Shown: positions 29,991-39,303, numbered from the stretch's first letter. The stretch: DNA of 64,000 bases from Arachidicoccus ginsenosidivorans (GCF_007971385.1 NZ_CP042434.1:1116001-1180000), one strand, 5' to 3'. The notes: generated by a model not told the origin, from the sequence alone. Made by a program: numbers and translations.

Positions 29991-31379
29991 ATGCTTAGAA
30001 CAAACAAGTATCTATTACTTTTGGTATTGGTATGCTTTATCCATAAGGCGCATAGCCAGATCAATTCTCCTTTTTCTCGTTACGGTATCGGAGTTGATCA
30101 TGCAAGCCAGAATCCCCGCTATCTGGGTATCGGTGGCATGAGTGCAGCCTTTAGTGATCAACAAGCGCTAAACACAAGCAATCCTGCCAGTTATGGTGAT
30201 TTGCACACCATAGGGCCCGCTGGTGGTCTGGCCACTTTTGATCTTGGCTTTGACATCAGCTCTCATAACCTGAAAAGCCTGGATCCGGTAGGTACCTATA
30301 AGTCCAATAATTTCAGACCTTCTTATTTTTCAATGGGTTTACCCATCGCTAAAAGCGGATTGGGGCTGGTATTTGGTTTAAAATCGCTCACAGATATTAA
30401 TTACAATATTAAAGAACAGGATGCACTGCCCATTAATGGTTATCCGGATTCTGTTCGCAATTACAATACACTATATAACGGATCCGGGGGCTTAAACCAA
30501 GTCTTTTTAGGACTCGGCAAAAGAATCGGCCATTTATCGGTGGGTGTGAATCTGGGTTATGACTTTGGAAAAAGAAGTACTTCCACCCAGACAGCCTTTG
30601 ATTCCTCCGCTGCATTGGATCCTACAGAGGCGGCCACGCAAGGTTCCATCTATAATGTCCGTAAAGCGCTGGGCGGCTTTGTCTGGGAAGGTGGGGTTCA
30701 ATATGAAATCCCTTTATCCACCAAAACGGATCCAGAGACTAAAATAAAGACGACTTCCAGTCTGACTATTGGCGCCACACTTTCTACGAGTCAAAAGCTG
30801 ACCAGTAAAACAAATACAACCTTTTTTAAATATTATGCCAGCGATCCGGATAATCCCATTGGTCAGGATACGGTCCAGTCCACTGGAGAGATCAAAGGCA
30901 AAGTAACTTTACCCAGCAGTTACAAAGTGGGACTTATGTATAACAACTATATGGAGAATATTGACCGCTGGGGCGTAGGTGCAGAATATAACAGCACCAG
31001 CTGGACAGGTTATAAGGAAGACGGCGTAGCAGAACAGGCTTATGCGGACAGCTATATGATCAGAGGCGGGGTATATTTCCGGCCGAACCCTTTAAGAGGT
31101 AAAAGTATGTTCTCCAGAGCCAGATATAGTGCGGGATTTTACACAGGAAAAGATAAATTGGTCTTTGATGGCAAACAATATAAAATTCAAGCTGTAACTT
31201 TGGGCATGGACTTTATGCTCCGTAACTATGTACGGACTTCCAGGCAGTATAGTCAGATTAACACAGCACTTGAGTTTGGACGCAGAGGCTCCGATGAGAA
31301 CAATGTTTCTGAGAGTTTTATTAAATTCTCTATTGGGTTCTCTCTGAGTGACTTCTGGTTCACCAAGAGAAGATATTAA
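29991..31379 (+). CDS. Outer membrane beta-barrel protein of the coaX-lptC cluster
   Basis: A 462-residue protein. ATG 29991 starts the signal MLRTNKYLLLLVLVCFIHKA ending near AHSQ. The mature N-terminus INSPFSRYGIGVDHASQNPR and the following LGIGGMSAAFSDQQALNTSN, NPASYGDLHTIG are typical of the OmpP1/FadL-like barrel proteins found after coaX in Bacteroidota. Alternating beta-strands run through to the end (KFSIGFSLSDFWFTKRRY). The substrate is unknown. lptC begins 15 bases downstream, so the two are likely co-transcribed. Placement next to coaX and lptC is conserved and suggests an envelope biogenesis role. Confidence 0.8.
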   Translation: MLRTNKYLLLLVLVCFIHKAHSQINSPFSRYGIGVDHASQNPRYLGIGGMSAAFSDQQALNTSNPASYGDLHTIGPAGGLATFDLGFDISSHNLKSLDPVGTYKSNNFRPSYFSMGLPIAKSGLGLVFGLKSLTDINYNIKEQDALPINGYPDSVRNYNTLYNGSGGLNQVFLGLGKRIGHLSVGVNLGYDFGKRSTSTQTAFDSSAALDPTEAATQGSIYNVRKALGGFVWEGGVQYEIPLSTKTDPETKIKTTSSLTIGATLSTSQKLTSKTNTTFFKYYASDPDNPIGQDTVQSTGEIKGKVTLPSSYKVGLMYNNYMENIDRWGVGAEYNSTSWTGYKEDGVAEQAYADSYMIRGGVYFRPNPLRGKSMFSRARYSAGFYTGKDKLVFDGKQYKIQAVTLGMDFMLRNYVRTSRQYSQINTALEFGRRGSDENNVSESFIKFSIGFSLSDFWFTKRRY

Positions 31380-31394
31380 TAAGATCAAACAGAT

Positions 31395-32174
31395 ATGTTG
31401 TCTTTCACGTTAAAACATTTACGTAAAAGTTGCTGCCTGCTCTTAGCAGGCAGTTTGCTTCTTGCTGGTTGTGAAAATGACATCAATGAGGTCAAAGCAC
31501 TCAGTAATCATGGTTATAATACAGAAGAAGCAACTGGTGTCACCAGTTACTTAAGTATAGGTGGTAAGGTTAAGGCTAAATTAACCGCTCCGCTTATGAT
31601 CTCTACTGAAATGGATACGACTCGAATGATCTTTCCAAAGTCTTTGTTTGTCGTCTTCTATGATGATTCTACCAGCTTGCCTACCAGCTTTGTTACTGCT
31701 AAATACGGGGTTTATTATAAACGGCTAAATAAGGTCAAACTCAGGGATTCAGTTATGGCCTATACCATTGCCGGAGATACACTGACCACCAGTGAATTAT
31801 GGTGGGATCAAAATACAGAGTTGATTTACAGTGACAGCCCTACTGTTCTTAAGCAAACACAGACCTATGGGTATTTACCAGGAAAAAACGGCTTCCATGC
31901 CAAACAGGATTTTAGCGAATTTGTGATGCTTAATACCAATAATGGCATTATGGAAGTTGACCAGAATGTGGGCGGCGCTACAAGTGCTGCTCAGACACAG
32001 CCAACACCCGCTGACAGTTCTGGTGCCCAGGCCACTCAAACAACGTCACCGGCCGGTCCACCAACCGGGTCGCCATCCGGAGCAGGGACCGCACCTGTTA
32101 ATAAAGCAAAAGACTCTGCAACCATTTCTGGTTCTAAAACCAATACCCATCCCAAACCATCTACTAAAAAGTAG
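31395..32174 (+). CDS. lptC: LPS export protein LptC with long Pro/Ser/Thr tail
   Basis: A 259-residue lipoprotein-like protein (LLAGSLLLAGCENDINEVKA). The LptC core runs to about residue 185: VTSYLSIGGKVKAKLTAPLM, TAKYGVYYKRLNKVKLRDSV and GDTLTTSELWWDQNTELIYS. These repeated strands form the jellyroll that passes lipopolysaccharide from LptB2FG to LptA. From about 190 to the end the sequence is low complexity (Pro, Ser, Thr, Gly, Ala, Lys) and ends TKK. The tail is not part of the family fold. The gene follows the OMP gene by 15 bases. Confidence 0.85.
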   Translation: MLSFTLKHLRKSCCLLLAGSLLLAGCENDINEVKALSNHGYNTEEATGVTSYLSIGGKVKAKLTAPLMISTEMDTTRMIFPKSLFVVFYDDSTSLPTSFVTAKYGVYYKRLNKVKLRDSVMAYTIAGDTLTTSELWWDQNTELIYSDSPTVLKQTQTYGYLPGKNGFHAKQDFSEFVMLNTNNGIMEVDQNVGGATSAAQTQPTPADSSGAQATQTTSPAGPPTGSPSGAGTAPVNKAKDSATISGSKTNTHPKPSTKK

Positions 32175-32335
32175 TAAAGGTGCGTCAAATCTGGCAAAAG
32201 TCAGCTAATACAAAGAATAACACACTGAATAGCAAAAGATTAGATTTTCCTATAAAAAACAATCCGGTTACTTTTCTGCTTCAATTGATTTGCATAATTT
32301 AGCTTATTCAAAAAAATTACCTTAATTTCAACCCT

Positions 32336-33595
32336 ATGAGTCAGTTAAGTGCGCTAATAGGCATATTGATTACGCTTTTATTAATCTTGTTTTTTGCAGG
32401 GATGGAAGCCGCTTTCCTGACAGCGAACCGGTTGAATATTGAGCTGAAAAAAAAGCAGGGGTCCAGTGAAGGCTTGTTGTCTTCGCGTTTTGCAGATAAT
32501 CCAACTACTTTTATTGGTACCAGTATCTTCGGCGCACTGCTTTGCCTGGTGGTCTATGGACTCTTCTTTAATGAGTTTTTTAACCAGCTTTTCTGGGCCA
32601 AGACCAGTTTTCACAATGAGAATCTGCAAATGGTCCTCAACACGATTATCTCTACCATCTTTGTGGCTTTCTTCGGTCGGTTTTTAGCCAGACTGTTTTT
32701 TAATCGCAATGACAAACTCTTTCATTCACTGCTTTCTATTTTCAGTATTTTCTATTCGCTGTTCAATAATATTATCCGCATCTTTATCAGTTTTTCCGGC
32801 GGTATCCTTAAATATCTGTTTAACGTGCGGTTAAAACCGGAAAAACAACCCTTTGGCCGGATGCAGGTAGAGCATCTTTTCCAACAGGCTAAGGACTCAG
32901 ATGAAATGGGTAGTCAGGATCTGAATACCTATCTTTTCGAAAATGCATTAACACTACCTAATATCAAAATAAGGCAGTGTCTGGTGCCCAGAACAGAGAT
33001 TATCGGGGTAGAACTCCATACCAGTATAGAGGCTTTACGCCAGTCCTTTATCAAACATATCATGAGCAAACTGGTGGTCTATGAAGGCTCCATTGACAAT
33101 ATCATTGGCTATGTCACTCAACAGGGCTTATTCACACGTCCAACCAGCATTGAACAAATCCTGATGCCGACCTTTACCGTTCCGGAAAGCATGAGTATTA
33201 TTGATCTGCTAACCAGATTTTCCAAAGAGCGTAAAAGCCTGGCATGGGTGGTAGATGAATTTGGCGGTACAGCCGGTATTATTACCGTGGAAAATATTCT
33301 CTCCGAACTTTTCGGAGAAATGCAACATGAATCCGACAAAGAAGCCTTTGTAGAACAAAAAGTGGCTGAAAATGAATATATCTTCTCCGGAAGGCTGGAA
33401 CTCGAATACCTTAATGAGAAATATGATTTTGAATTCCCGGAAAACAATTCCGAAACTTTATCCGGTTATATTATTAAGGAAAACAAGGACATCCCTAAGC
33501 AAAAAGAACGCATTATTGTTGATAACTTTGAGTTTGATATTATTAGCGTTACAGACACCCGCATCGGTATGGTGAAAATGCGGATTCTGAGATAG
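32336..33595 (+). CDS. CNNM/CorC-type hemolysin family protein (DUF21, CBS, CorC_HlyC)
   Basis: A 419-residue inner-membrane protein. The DUF21 transmembrane region is at about 1-190 (LITLLLILFFAGMEAAFLTA is the conserved first helix). A CBS pair is at about 200-320 (MVPRTEIIGV-like VPRTEIIGVELHTSIEALRQ, and RKSLAWVVDEFGGTAGIITV). The C-terminal CorC_HlyC domain is at about 335-419 (VAENEYIFSGRLELEYLNEK, NFEFDIISVTDTRIGMVKMR). Related proteins affect Mg2+ or Co2+ transport, and in gliding Bacteroidota a relative (GldE) assists motility; neither is proven here. The frame is intact. Confidence 0.9.
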   Translation: MSQLSALIGILITLLLILFFAGMEAAFLTANRLNIELKKKQGSSEGLLSSRFADNPTTFIGTSIFGALLCLVVYGLFFNEFFNQLFWAKTSFHNENLQMVLNTIISTIFVAFFGRFLARLFFNRNDKLFHSLLSIFSIFYSLFNNIIRIFISFSGGILKYLFNVRLKPEKQPFGRMQVEHLFQQAKDSDEMGSQDLNTYLFENALTLPNIKIRQCLVPRTEIIGVELHTSIEALRQSFIKHIMSKLVVYEGSIDNIIGYVTQQGLFTRPTSIEQILMPTFTVPESMSIIDLLTRFSKERKSLAWVVDEFGGTAGIITVENILSELFGEMQHESDKEAFVEQKVAENEYIFSGRLELEYLNEKYDFEFPENNSETLSGYIIKENKDIPKQKERIIVDNFEFDIISVTDTRIGMVKMRILR

Positions 33596-33680
33596 AGATA
33601 GCGCAATCGAAACAGGAAGCTGGGAAGACCTCCCCCACCTTAAATTCGCATTAAATCAATTATTTAGCTTACCCGTTTAT

Positions 33681-33726
33681 AAGCCTATCAGGGGTGCAGA
33701 AACTTTCCTGCACCCCTGATAGGTTT
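33681..33726. terminator. Bidirectional terminator between convergent genes
   Basis: A 19-bp nearly perfect stem. CCTATCAGGGGTGCAG (33684-33699) pairs with CTGCACCCCTGATAGG (33708-33723), with A/T flanks on both sides. It lies between the CNNM-type gene and the TlpA-like gene, which converge. Confidence 0.85.
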
Positions 33727-33832
33727 ATATATTCACAATACTTATACTTATACTGACGCTGATTCTGTATCTGACGCTAATTGCGGGTACCACAAATCAG
33801 GTCAATCATGGGATTTAAATCAAAAGCATTGC

Positions 33833-34972
33833 CTAAAACAAAGTTTTTAATTTTCTACTTAAAGCGTCCATGGTGAGATTCTTGGCAATGATCTTGCCGG
33901 AGCGGTCTACCAATACATTTTGTGGCAATAGCACCACGCCATACATGCGGCCGACTTTAGAATTCCAGAATCTGAGATCAGATACCTGTGGCCAGCTTAG
34001 GTTATCTTCTTTGATGGCATCCAGCCAATCTTGCTTTTCACCGGGTTTGTCCAAGGACACGCCTAAAATTTCCATTCCCTGGCTTTTATATTGATTGTAC
34101 AGTTTAACCAAGGTGGCATTTTGCGCCCTGCATGGCCCGCACCAGCTGGCCCAGAAGTTAATCAATACATATTTACCCGCATAATCAGACAAAGCGATGG
34201 TTTGTCCATCAGGATTACTTTCTGTAAAATCAGGTGCCTGGCTGCCTACTGGTGTCAGTTTGGCAAACCGAATCAAGGTCTCCATCCGTCTGCCATCAGG
34301 TGACTGTCTGAGTCCCTCAGGTAGCAGGTTAAATAATTTTAGTGTCTCATCTGGCTTTTCGATCAGCGCCCCTGAAAATTGCTGCAAGGCAAAAAATGCG
34401 ATGGGTGAATTCGGGTTTTTCCGGATATAATCTGCGTAAACGGTCTCTTTAAGGCGGGTCTGTAAGTTATCAATTTGCTGTTGGGTGTTTTCAAGCGCTG
34501 TATTGTTGCCCGCTTTTTGCTCAGCAGCGGCTCTTTGCATCAGGCTGGCTGCCTGAGATTCCAGCGGCTTTGCCGCTGCTCTTAATTTATCAAATTCAAT
34601 ATTGGATTTGGAGCCTGTAATACTGGCATTGGCAAATGAGTCCACACTTTTGATTTCCATCACGGCAGGATCTGCAAAAAAGGTAATAATATCACGGCTC
34701 ATAGAAGGTTTTACCTTTTGTTTTGCATCATAACCTGCCCGAAGCTCTATACGGGTCGGTTGATGAATCATTCCCTGAATTAAGAATCGATTGCCCGCCA
34801 CATTTGCGCTGTCAATTATATTATGACCACTGGATGCGTAAGAGATATAGACTTTCTCAACTTTGGGCGAAACGCCTCTGAGTGTACCTTGTATGGTAAA
34901 ATTGTCTTGTGCCAAAGAATATAGTGGTGCTGCCATAAGCAGCATCAGGCCCACATTTTTTATTGTTTTCAT
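33833..34972 (-). CDS. TlpA-like thioredoxin-fold disulfide protein with DUF4369
   Basis: A 379-residue secreted protein (signal MKTIKNVGLMLLMAAPLYSL, cut near LAQ). The N-terminal DUF4369 domain is at about 25-120 (NFTIQGTLRGVSPKVEKVYI). A helical linker rich in Ala and Gln follows. The thioredoxin/AhpC-TSA domain is at about 240-379, with the redox motif WASWCGPCRAQ and the cis-Pro region GVVLLPQNVLVDRSGKI. It probably reduces or isomerises cysteines in periplasmic or outer-membrane proteins. Single gene, with a strong terminator at its 3' end. Confidence 0.9.
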   Translation of the reverse strand: MKTIKNVGLMLLMAAPLYSLAQDNFTIQGTLRGVSPKVEKVYISYASSGHNIIDSANVAGNRFLIQGMIHQPTRIELRAGYDAKQKVKPSMSRDIITFFADPAVMEIKSVDSFANASITGSKSNIEFDKLRAAAKPLESQAASLMQRAAAEQKAGNNTALENTQQQIDNLQTRLKETVYADYIRKNPNSPIAFFALQQFSGALIEKPDETLKLFNLLPEGLRQSPDGRRMETLIRFAKLTPVGSQAPDFTESNPDGQTIALSDYAGKYVLINFWASWCGPCRAQNATLVKLYNQYKSQGMEILGVSLDKPGEKQDWLDAIKEDNLSWPQVSDLRFWNSKVGRMYGVVLLPQNVLVDRSGKIIAKNLTMDALSRKLKTLF

Positions 34973-35129
34973 TCATTTGAATTTTAATTATTTATGCTCT
35001 TTTCTAAGAACCTTACAAACAAAAATAAGGACTTATGGAAGAAATCAGAAATATATCCTTTTGGACACCACAATTAGGGATAAAGTTTATAGTCATTTTC
35101 ATAAAATTTTAGGGTGTTTTTAGGATACC

Positions 35130-35152
35130 CGCCCTCAGTATGAGGGCGTTTT
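35130..35152 (+). terminator. Hairpin followed by a T-run
   Basis: CGCCCTCA (35130-35137) pairs perfectly with TGAGGGCG (35141-35148), loop GTA, followed by TTTT. No recognisable gene lies directly upstream on the + strand; the rest of 34973-35338 holds only the promoter regions of the two divergent genes. Confidence 0.5.
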
Positions 35153-35338
35153 ATCATTGCCACATAGATTATAAGCAGCGATTATCTAACCAAACTTCAA
35201 AAACGAAGATATTATCCTTAAATTTGACAACCAAGTTGTAAATTTCACTCCGAGTGATCTATTACGAATAAAACAATGGGAGACAAGTTTTTTTATAATA
35301 ACAACAATTTTAGTAAAGTACAATAGCCGCTTTTTCGG

Positions 35339-36229
35339 ATGAAACCCCAGTTACTCAAAATATCCAGTAATCCTGCCTTTTCTTTCCAGGTCCGCCACGA
35401 CCGGGTTCCTTACTTTTATGATAAATGGCACTATCACCCGGAAGTGGAGCTCGTTTATATTATGAAGGGCACAGGAACGCAGTTCATCGGCAATGATATT
35501 GACCGGTTTCAACCAGGCGATATGATTATGGTGGGCGCCAATCTGCCGCATTTATGGCGTTGCGATCAACAATACTATGAAGGCAAGGAAGGACGTCTGG
35601 CAGAATCTGCCGTACTGCATTTTGCACCCCAGGCGCTTGGTGAGCCATTCTGGCAGATGCCAGAAAACAAGGCATTTCATGAACTGCTGGAAAGGGCAAG
35701 ATTAGGTGTTGTGATTGAGGGGGCGGCCAAAAAAGCCATTGTTCGCTATATGAAGCAGCTTGAATCTGCCAGTGAACATGGCAGAACTATTTTATTGTTG
35801 CAGATTCTGGAAGCGGCGACCAATCAGGAGGAGACAAAAACCATCCTCTCTCCTACCACCCATAAGGAAGACTTTCATGATAAGGCGGAGTCTGAAAGAA
35901 TGAACCGGATTTATCAGTTTATTTTTAATAATTTTCAGCAGAAGATTTCACTCGAGGATATTGCCGGCGTGGCCCATATCAGTCCGCATTCCTTTTGCCG
36001 TTTTTTCAAATCCAAGACTAAAAAAAGTTTTTCCACCTTTTTAACAGAGGTTCGTATCCATCATGCCTGCAAATTACTGGCAGAGACCGATCATCCAGTC
36101 TCTGATATTTGTTACGAGAGTGGTTTTAATAATTTCTCCAATTTCAACAGGCATTTTAAACTATTAAAACACAAATCCCCGCTTCAGCATCGCCAGCAAT
36201 ACCAGCAACCTAAAAAGGGGATTTCTTAA
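35339..36229 (+). CDS. AraC-family regulator with cupin domain
   Basis: A 296-residue transcription regulator. The N-terminal cupin is at about 10-100 (KWHYHPEVELVYIMKGTGTQ, FQPGDMIMVGANLPHLWRCD, the two cupin boxes). The double helix-turn-helix AraC domain is at about 185-285 (KISLEDIAGVAHISPHSFCR, VSDICYESGFNNFSNFNRHF). Such proteins sense a small sugar or metabolite and activate nearby genes. It is transcribed away from the TlpA-like gene. The mobile element's left repeat begins 69 bases downstream of the stop, so the gene itself is host DNA. Confidence 0.88.
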   Translation: MKPQLLKISSNPAFSFQVRHDRVPYFYDKWHYHPEVELVYIMKGTGTQFIGNDIDRFQPGDMIMVGANLPHLWRCDQQYYEGKEGRLAESAVLHFAPQALGEPFWQMPENKAFHELLERARLGVVIEGAAKKAIVRYMKQLESASEHGRTILLLQILEAATNQEETKTILSPTTHKEDFHDKAESERMNRIYQFIFNNFQQKISLEDIAGVAHISPHSFCRFFKSKTKKSFSTFLTEVRIHHACKLLAETDHPVSDICYESGFNNFSNFNRHFKLLKHKSPLQHRQQYQQPKKGIS

Positions 36230-36297
36230 TTAAAAAACGTTAGAAAAAGCTAAAGTAGCTCATCAATAGTGGTTTGTAAAGGACTTTATCGGAGTAG

Positions 36298-36312
36298 GTA
36301 ACGATTTAGTAA
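36298..36312. repeat. Left direct repeat (candidate att core)
   Basis: GTAACGATTTAGTAA, identical to 41798-41812. The bases outside the 15-mer differ between the two copies, so the core is exactly this length. Confidence 0.75.
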
Positions 36313-36370
36313 TGGTGCTTACAACATTTCTTTTCTTCTAATTTCCTTGTAAATCAGATGCTAAATTACA

Positions 36371-36408
36371 AAAAAAATAGGATTGGAGTTTAATCCAATC
36401 CTATTTTT
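36371..36408. terminator. Terminator at the 3' end of the RteC chimera
   Basis: ATAGGATTGGA (36378-36388) pairs with its complement around 36393-36404, with A-run and T-run flanks usable from both strands. The RteC stop codon lies within the hairpin's right arm. Confidence 0.8.
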
Positions 36409-37148
36409 CGTCCTGCTCATCCATTTTTCGTATGATAGCATCTTTAAGCGAATCAAGAAACTTGGTTCTGTTTATTTTTCTGTTTCTTATCTCAAGGTAC
36501 GTATGGTAAAAATCACCCAAATCAATTTCAAAAACATTTTCAAAATATGTAGCGATAGCTTTAATGTCAGCCTTTCCCATATTAAAAACAGCATAAGATT
36601 GTAACGCATAGATCAATTCTATTAAGGCTGTTTTACTTCCCGTCCATTGTATCTCATCTTTCCAATTTCGCTGTTCGCAATTCCTATATGTTTGTTTAAA
36701 TTCAATAACTGATTCTCTATATAAACTTGAATTAAATCATTTGCAAGAATTTTTGACACTTTAAAATCGTGTGAAGTAGAAAACCTAGAATCTGATTCAA
36801 AATAGTATGAGTCAAGGGTGTATTTAATATCATAATTACCTCTGATAAAGTATTTATCGTCCATGTACGAACTGTTGGTCCGATAGTACTTATAAAAATC
36901 AAGGTTATTATCGAAGAACATCTTTAAACGCAGGTCAAAAAACGAGTTGAAAAACGTTTGGTCAGGATATCCAGTTCTTCTTTGAAGACAAACCCATAAT
37001 TGTCGGAAACATAGAGCAGCGTTAAATGCTCCCCATACAAACGGTCATCTTTGAGCCGCTCCACCAGCATCGGGAAAACGGTATTGATCCCATCGCTGTC
37101 GGCAACGAAGACAAGGTGTTTATCCGTGGTTTCTTTTACCTTTTGCAT
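36401..37148 (-). pseudogene. Chimera: oxidoreductase NAD-binding fragment joined to RteC C-terminus, two one-base breaks
   Basis: Three frames line up on the minus strand. 37148 to about 36940 encodes a ferredoxin-reductase-like NAD-binding piece (HLVFVADSDGINTVFPMLVE, LTLLYVSDNYGFVFKEELDI). From about 36940 the sequence is RteC (LKMFFDNNLDFYKYYRTNSS, YMDDKYFIRGNYD), continuing to WTGSKTALIELIYALQS and RTKFLDSLKDAIIRKMDEQD. The breaks are at an A6 run (36937-36942) and a T2 (36647-36648) on +. One base added at each makes a single 249-residue frame. RteC normally regulates excision and transfer of conjugative transposons. Its N-terminal half is replaced by the oxidoreductase piece, so normal function is unlikely. 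Confidence 0.7.
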
Positions 37149-37245
37149 CTCTTTAAAATTTGATAATGCAAAGGACGTAAGCTTTTTTGGGTTGATTTTT
37201 TAGATATCTAAAAAAATGAGGAAGAGAAGATATTTTTTTTAACAA

Positions 37246-37288
37246 TTAAGGGAGGATTTTGCTGAGTTTTTGCAAAATCCTCCCTTAA
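37246..37288. terminator. Terminator between the monooxygenase gene and the chimera
   Basis: AAGGGAGGATTTTGC (37248-37262) pairs with GCAAAATCCTCCCTT (37272-37286), 9-nt loop. On the minus strand a T-run follows, so it ends the monooxygenase transcript. Confidence 0.85.
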
Positions 37289-37309
37289 AAATAATGGTAT
37301 TATCTTAGG

Positions 37310-37603
37310 CTATTTGGCAGCTAAAATGTCCAATTTTTCAATAGACGGAGGTGTTGCCAATAGGTCTGGTGCATTTTCCATTAATGCTTTTGCGATCTTA
37401 CCGCTAAGGTGTGCCTCTCTGCCTTCTTCGTTTGAAAAAGTATCGTAAATACCGAAGGTAGAAGCATCAATACGGAATGCATACCACGTAACGGTACCGG
37501 CTTCTTCAAGAGCAAGCGGTAATGCTCCTGTAATAAAATCTTCAACGTTTTTTTCTTGGCCGGCCTTTGCTTCCAACCGAACTAACAATCCTAATTTTTT
37601 CAT
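37310..37603 (-). CDS. Antibiotic biosynthesis monooxygenase (ABM) domain protein
   Basis: A 97-residue single-domain protein. The ATG at 37601-37603 (MKKLGLLVRLEAKAGQEKNV) places the first ABM strand at the start, as in the family; an in-frame Met eight codons upstream is less likely. Other family features are EEAGTVTWYAFRIDASTFGI, YDTFSNEEGREAHLSGKIAK. ABM dimers act on small aromatic or quinone compounds or heme, but many have no known substrate. Its neighbour upstream is an AraC regulator on the same strand. Cargo of the mobile element. Confidence 0.8.
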   Translation of the reverse strand: MKKLGLLVRLEAKAGQEKNVEDFITGALPLALEEAGTVTWYAFRIDASTFGIYDTFSNEEGREAHLSGKIAKALMENAPDLLATPPSIEKLDILAAK

Positions 37604-37704
37604 TGTTTTTATTTTTTCGTTAAACAATTCTTCAATCAGACAAAATTAGAAAAAACCAGCGCTGCTTCGTTTATTAGTTTGGTTCAATAAGTTATGAAAA
37701 GAGG

Positions 37705-38565
37705 TCAATTTGAGTGGATGTGGTTGGGGCTATACCCAAATTCATTTTTAAAGGCTGCACTAAAATTTGACAAGCTGCCATAGCCAAAGTCCATAAAAAT
37801 TTCGGAAGGTGTGACTTGGTTATTATGTAACAATTCTTTGGCCTTGTTAAGCCGTTTTTGCCGAAACCATTTCCCTGGAGATTTCTGGTATATACTTATA
37901 AATTTTCTCTTAAAAGTAGAGGCACTCATATTGCACAGAAAGGCTATTTCGTCAATATTCAAGTTCGTATAAAGGTTCTTTTCAATTACCATTTTAAATG
38001 ATAATTCTCTTTCATTGATTAGTAAATAATGTAAGTAATCTAAAAATACCGTCCCATATTTATCCGCCAGATAAAGCATTATTTCTTCAAATTTCAGTTC
38101 CAAAATCTTTTGAGAGATAGATTGTTGCAAACCAAAAATCTGTTGGAGCGAATGAATATAATGGATGATAAAATTGTCTTTCTCTAAGAGGAAATAAGGT
38201 ATATCCTTTATCTTTTTATCTGAGGCATTCTGACTGAAAGAATGGGAATGTTTCAATAAAAAATCGGTGATGTTTTTGTGAGAAAAGAAGAAGAGTAAAC
38301 AACGGTATGAACTTACACCTACCAGTTCGGTAACCAAAACATTATTAGATGTGATAAGTAACGATTGTGTTTCATTGATTGAAATGATATCATTAGAAAA
38401 GTGAATGTTTTTTTGACCATCCAATAAGAAACTGAATACATTTTTATTCAGGCCAATCTTGTTTCTGGAACCGTTCTTATACACTTCGTAATTGAAAATT
38501 TGCAAATCCGAAGTATGAGTTTCGTTATGTTTCCATAGATCTTCGGGAAGGTTTGTAATGTCCAT
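37705..38565 (-). CDS. AraC-family regulator (element cargo)
   Basis: A 286-residue regulator. ATG 38563-38565 (MDITNLPEDLWKHNETHTSD) is preferred over the TTG two codons upstream. The N-terminal sensing region is at about 20-150 (VFSFLLDGQKNIHFSNDIIS). The C-terminal helix-turn-helix domain is at about 190-285 (NLNIDEIAFLCNMSASTFKR, TPSEIFMDFGYGSLSNFSAA). It is encoded 101 bases upstream of the ABM gene on the same strand and may control it. AT-rich relative to the host genes, fitting transfer with the element. Confidence 0.85.
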   Translation of the reverse strand: MDITNLPEDLWKHNETHTSDLQIFNYEVYKNGSRNKIGLNKNVFSFLLDGQKNIHFSNDIISINETQSLLITSNNVLVTELVGVSSYRCLLFFFSHKNITDFLLKHSHSFSQNASDKKIKDIPYFLLEKDNFIIHYIHSLQQIFGLQQSISQKILELKFEEIMLYLADKYGTVFLDYLHYLLINERELSFKMVIEKNLYTNLNIDEIAFLCNMSASTFKRKFISIYQKSPGKWFRQKRLNKAKELLHNNQVTPSEIFMDFGYGSLSNFSAAFKNEFGYSPNHIHSN

Positions 38566-38586
38566 CGTCAAAATTAAATTGATTTT

Positions 38587-39209
38587 TTACGGAGTGTTCT
38601 TTGGTTGTGTCATTAAGAAATTCGTTCCAAAAGCGATTTTAGCCATTTGAGTTTTTTCTTGCTGTAAGGAGGTACTTGATAACGCCTTACCACCTGACGA
38701 ATAGATAAGCTCAAAAAGCTGTTGCTTTCTTTCATCCATCTTTTTCGGGAATATTTCAAAAAGTTTTTCCGAAACCTTTTCTGCAAAGCTATCTAAACTT
38801 GTAAGGTCTTCTTTAGAAATATCCCAAAAACCTGCGGGAAGCCGAATCTAATCTCATCTTTTCCAAAATCTGTGCCGTTCTATCCGAGCAGGTATTTGGC
38901 ACCGAGCAAGGTAAGACATACCATAAAAAGCCTTGTTTGCTTTTTGAAAATATACCGCCTTGCTTTTTTATCCAGATTAAATAATTCGGCTACCAATGGT
39001 TCCTGATCTGTACAGCTAAACATAATGTCCACTCTTCCATCGGGAAAAATAATGACTTCTTTATCTTCATTGGTATGATTGGCACATAGCAGGAAACTCT
39101 CCACAAAACCGGAGAGCCGTTCGTCAGGAACAATTTTTATGTACTCAAAATCTTGCATCGTTTTTATGTGCATCTGACCTGGGAAGAAATATTGGACATT
39201 CTTAATCAA
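38587..39209 (-). pseudogene. Decayed AraC-family regulator, sensing domain only
   Basis: The open part 38880-39209 encodes an N-terminal sensing domain (DFEYIKIVPDERLSGFVESF, EVIIFPDGRVDIMFSC). A TAG at 38880-38882 follows KYLLG. Downstream, with one base added near 38845, the frame continues RLPAGFWDISKEDLTSLDSF and FPKKMDERKQQLFELIYSSG, typical of this AraC subfamily. The helix-turn-helix region is missing altogether before the stop at 38587. One true nonsense codon, one frame break and loss of the DNA-binding domain make this real decay. It lies just upstream of the intact AraC gene. Confidence 0.7.
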
Positions 39210-39263
39210 CCTGTCAGATGAATTATATATGCAAAACTAACAAAATAAAAAAACAGTCTAAAA

Positions 39264-39303
39264 TACACCACCACACCCGGCAAATGCTGAGTGTGGTGGT
39301 GTA
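39264..39303. terminator. Strong hairpin downstream of the NmrA-type gene
   Basis: TACACCACCACAC (39264-39276) pairs perfectly with GTGTGGTGGTGTA (39291-39303). It sits 33 bases beyond the stop of the reductase gene (minus strand) and near the start of the decayed AraC gene. The minus-strand T-run is short. Confidence 0.75.

Noticed and set aside
34863..35123. Open frame on + upstream of the AraC gene
   Set aside because: It is mostly antisense to the TlpA-like gene start and AT-rich spacer, with no recognisable features.
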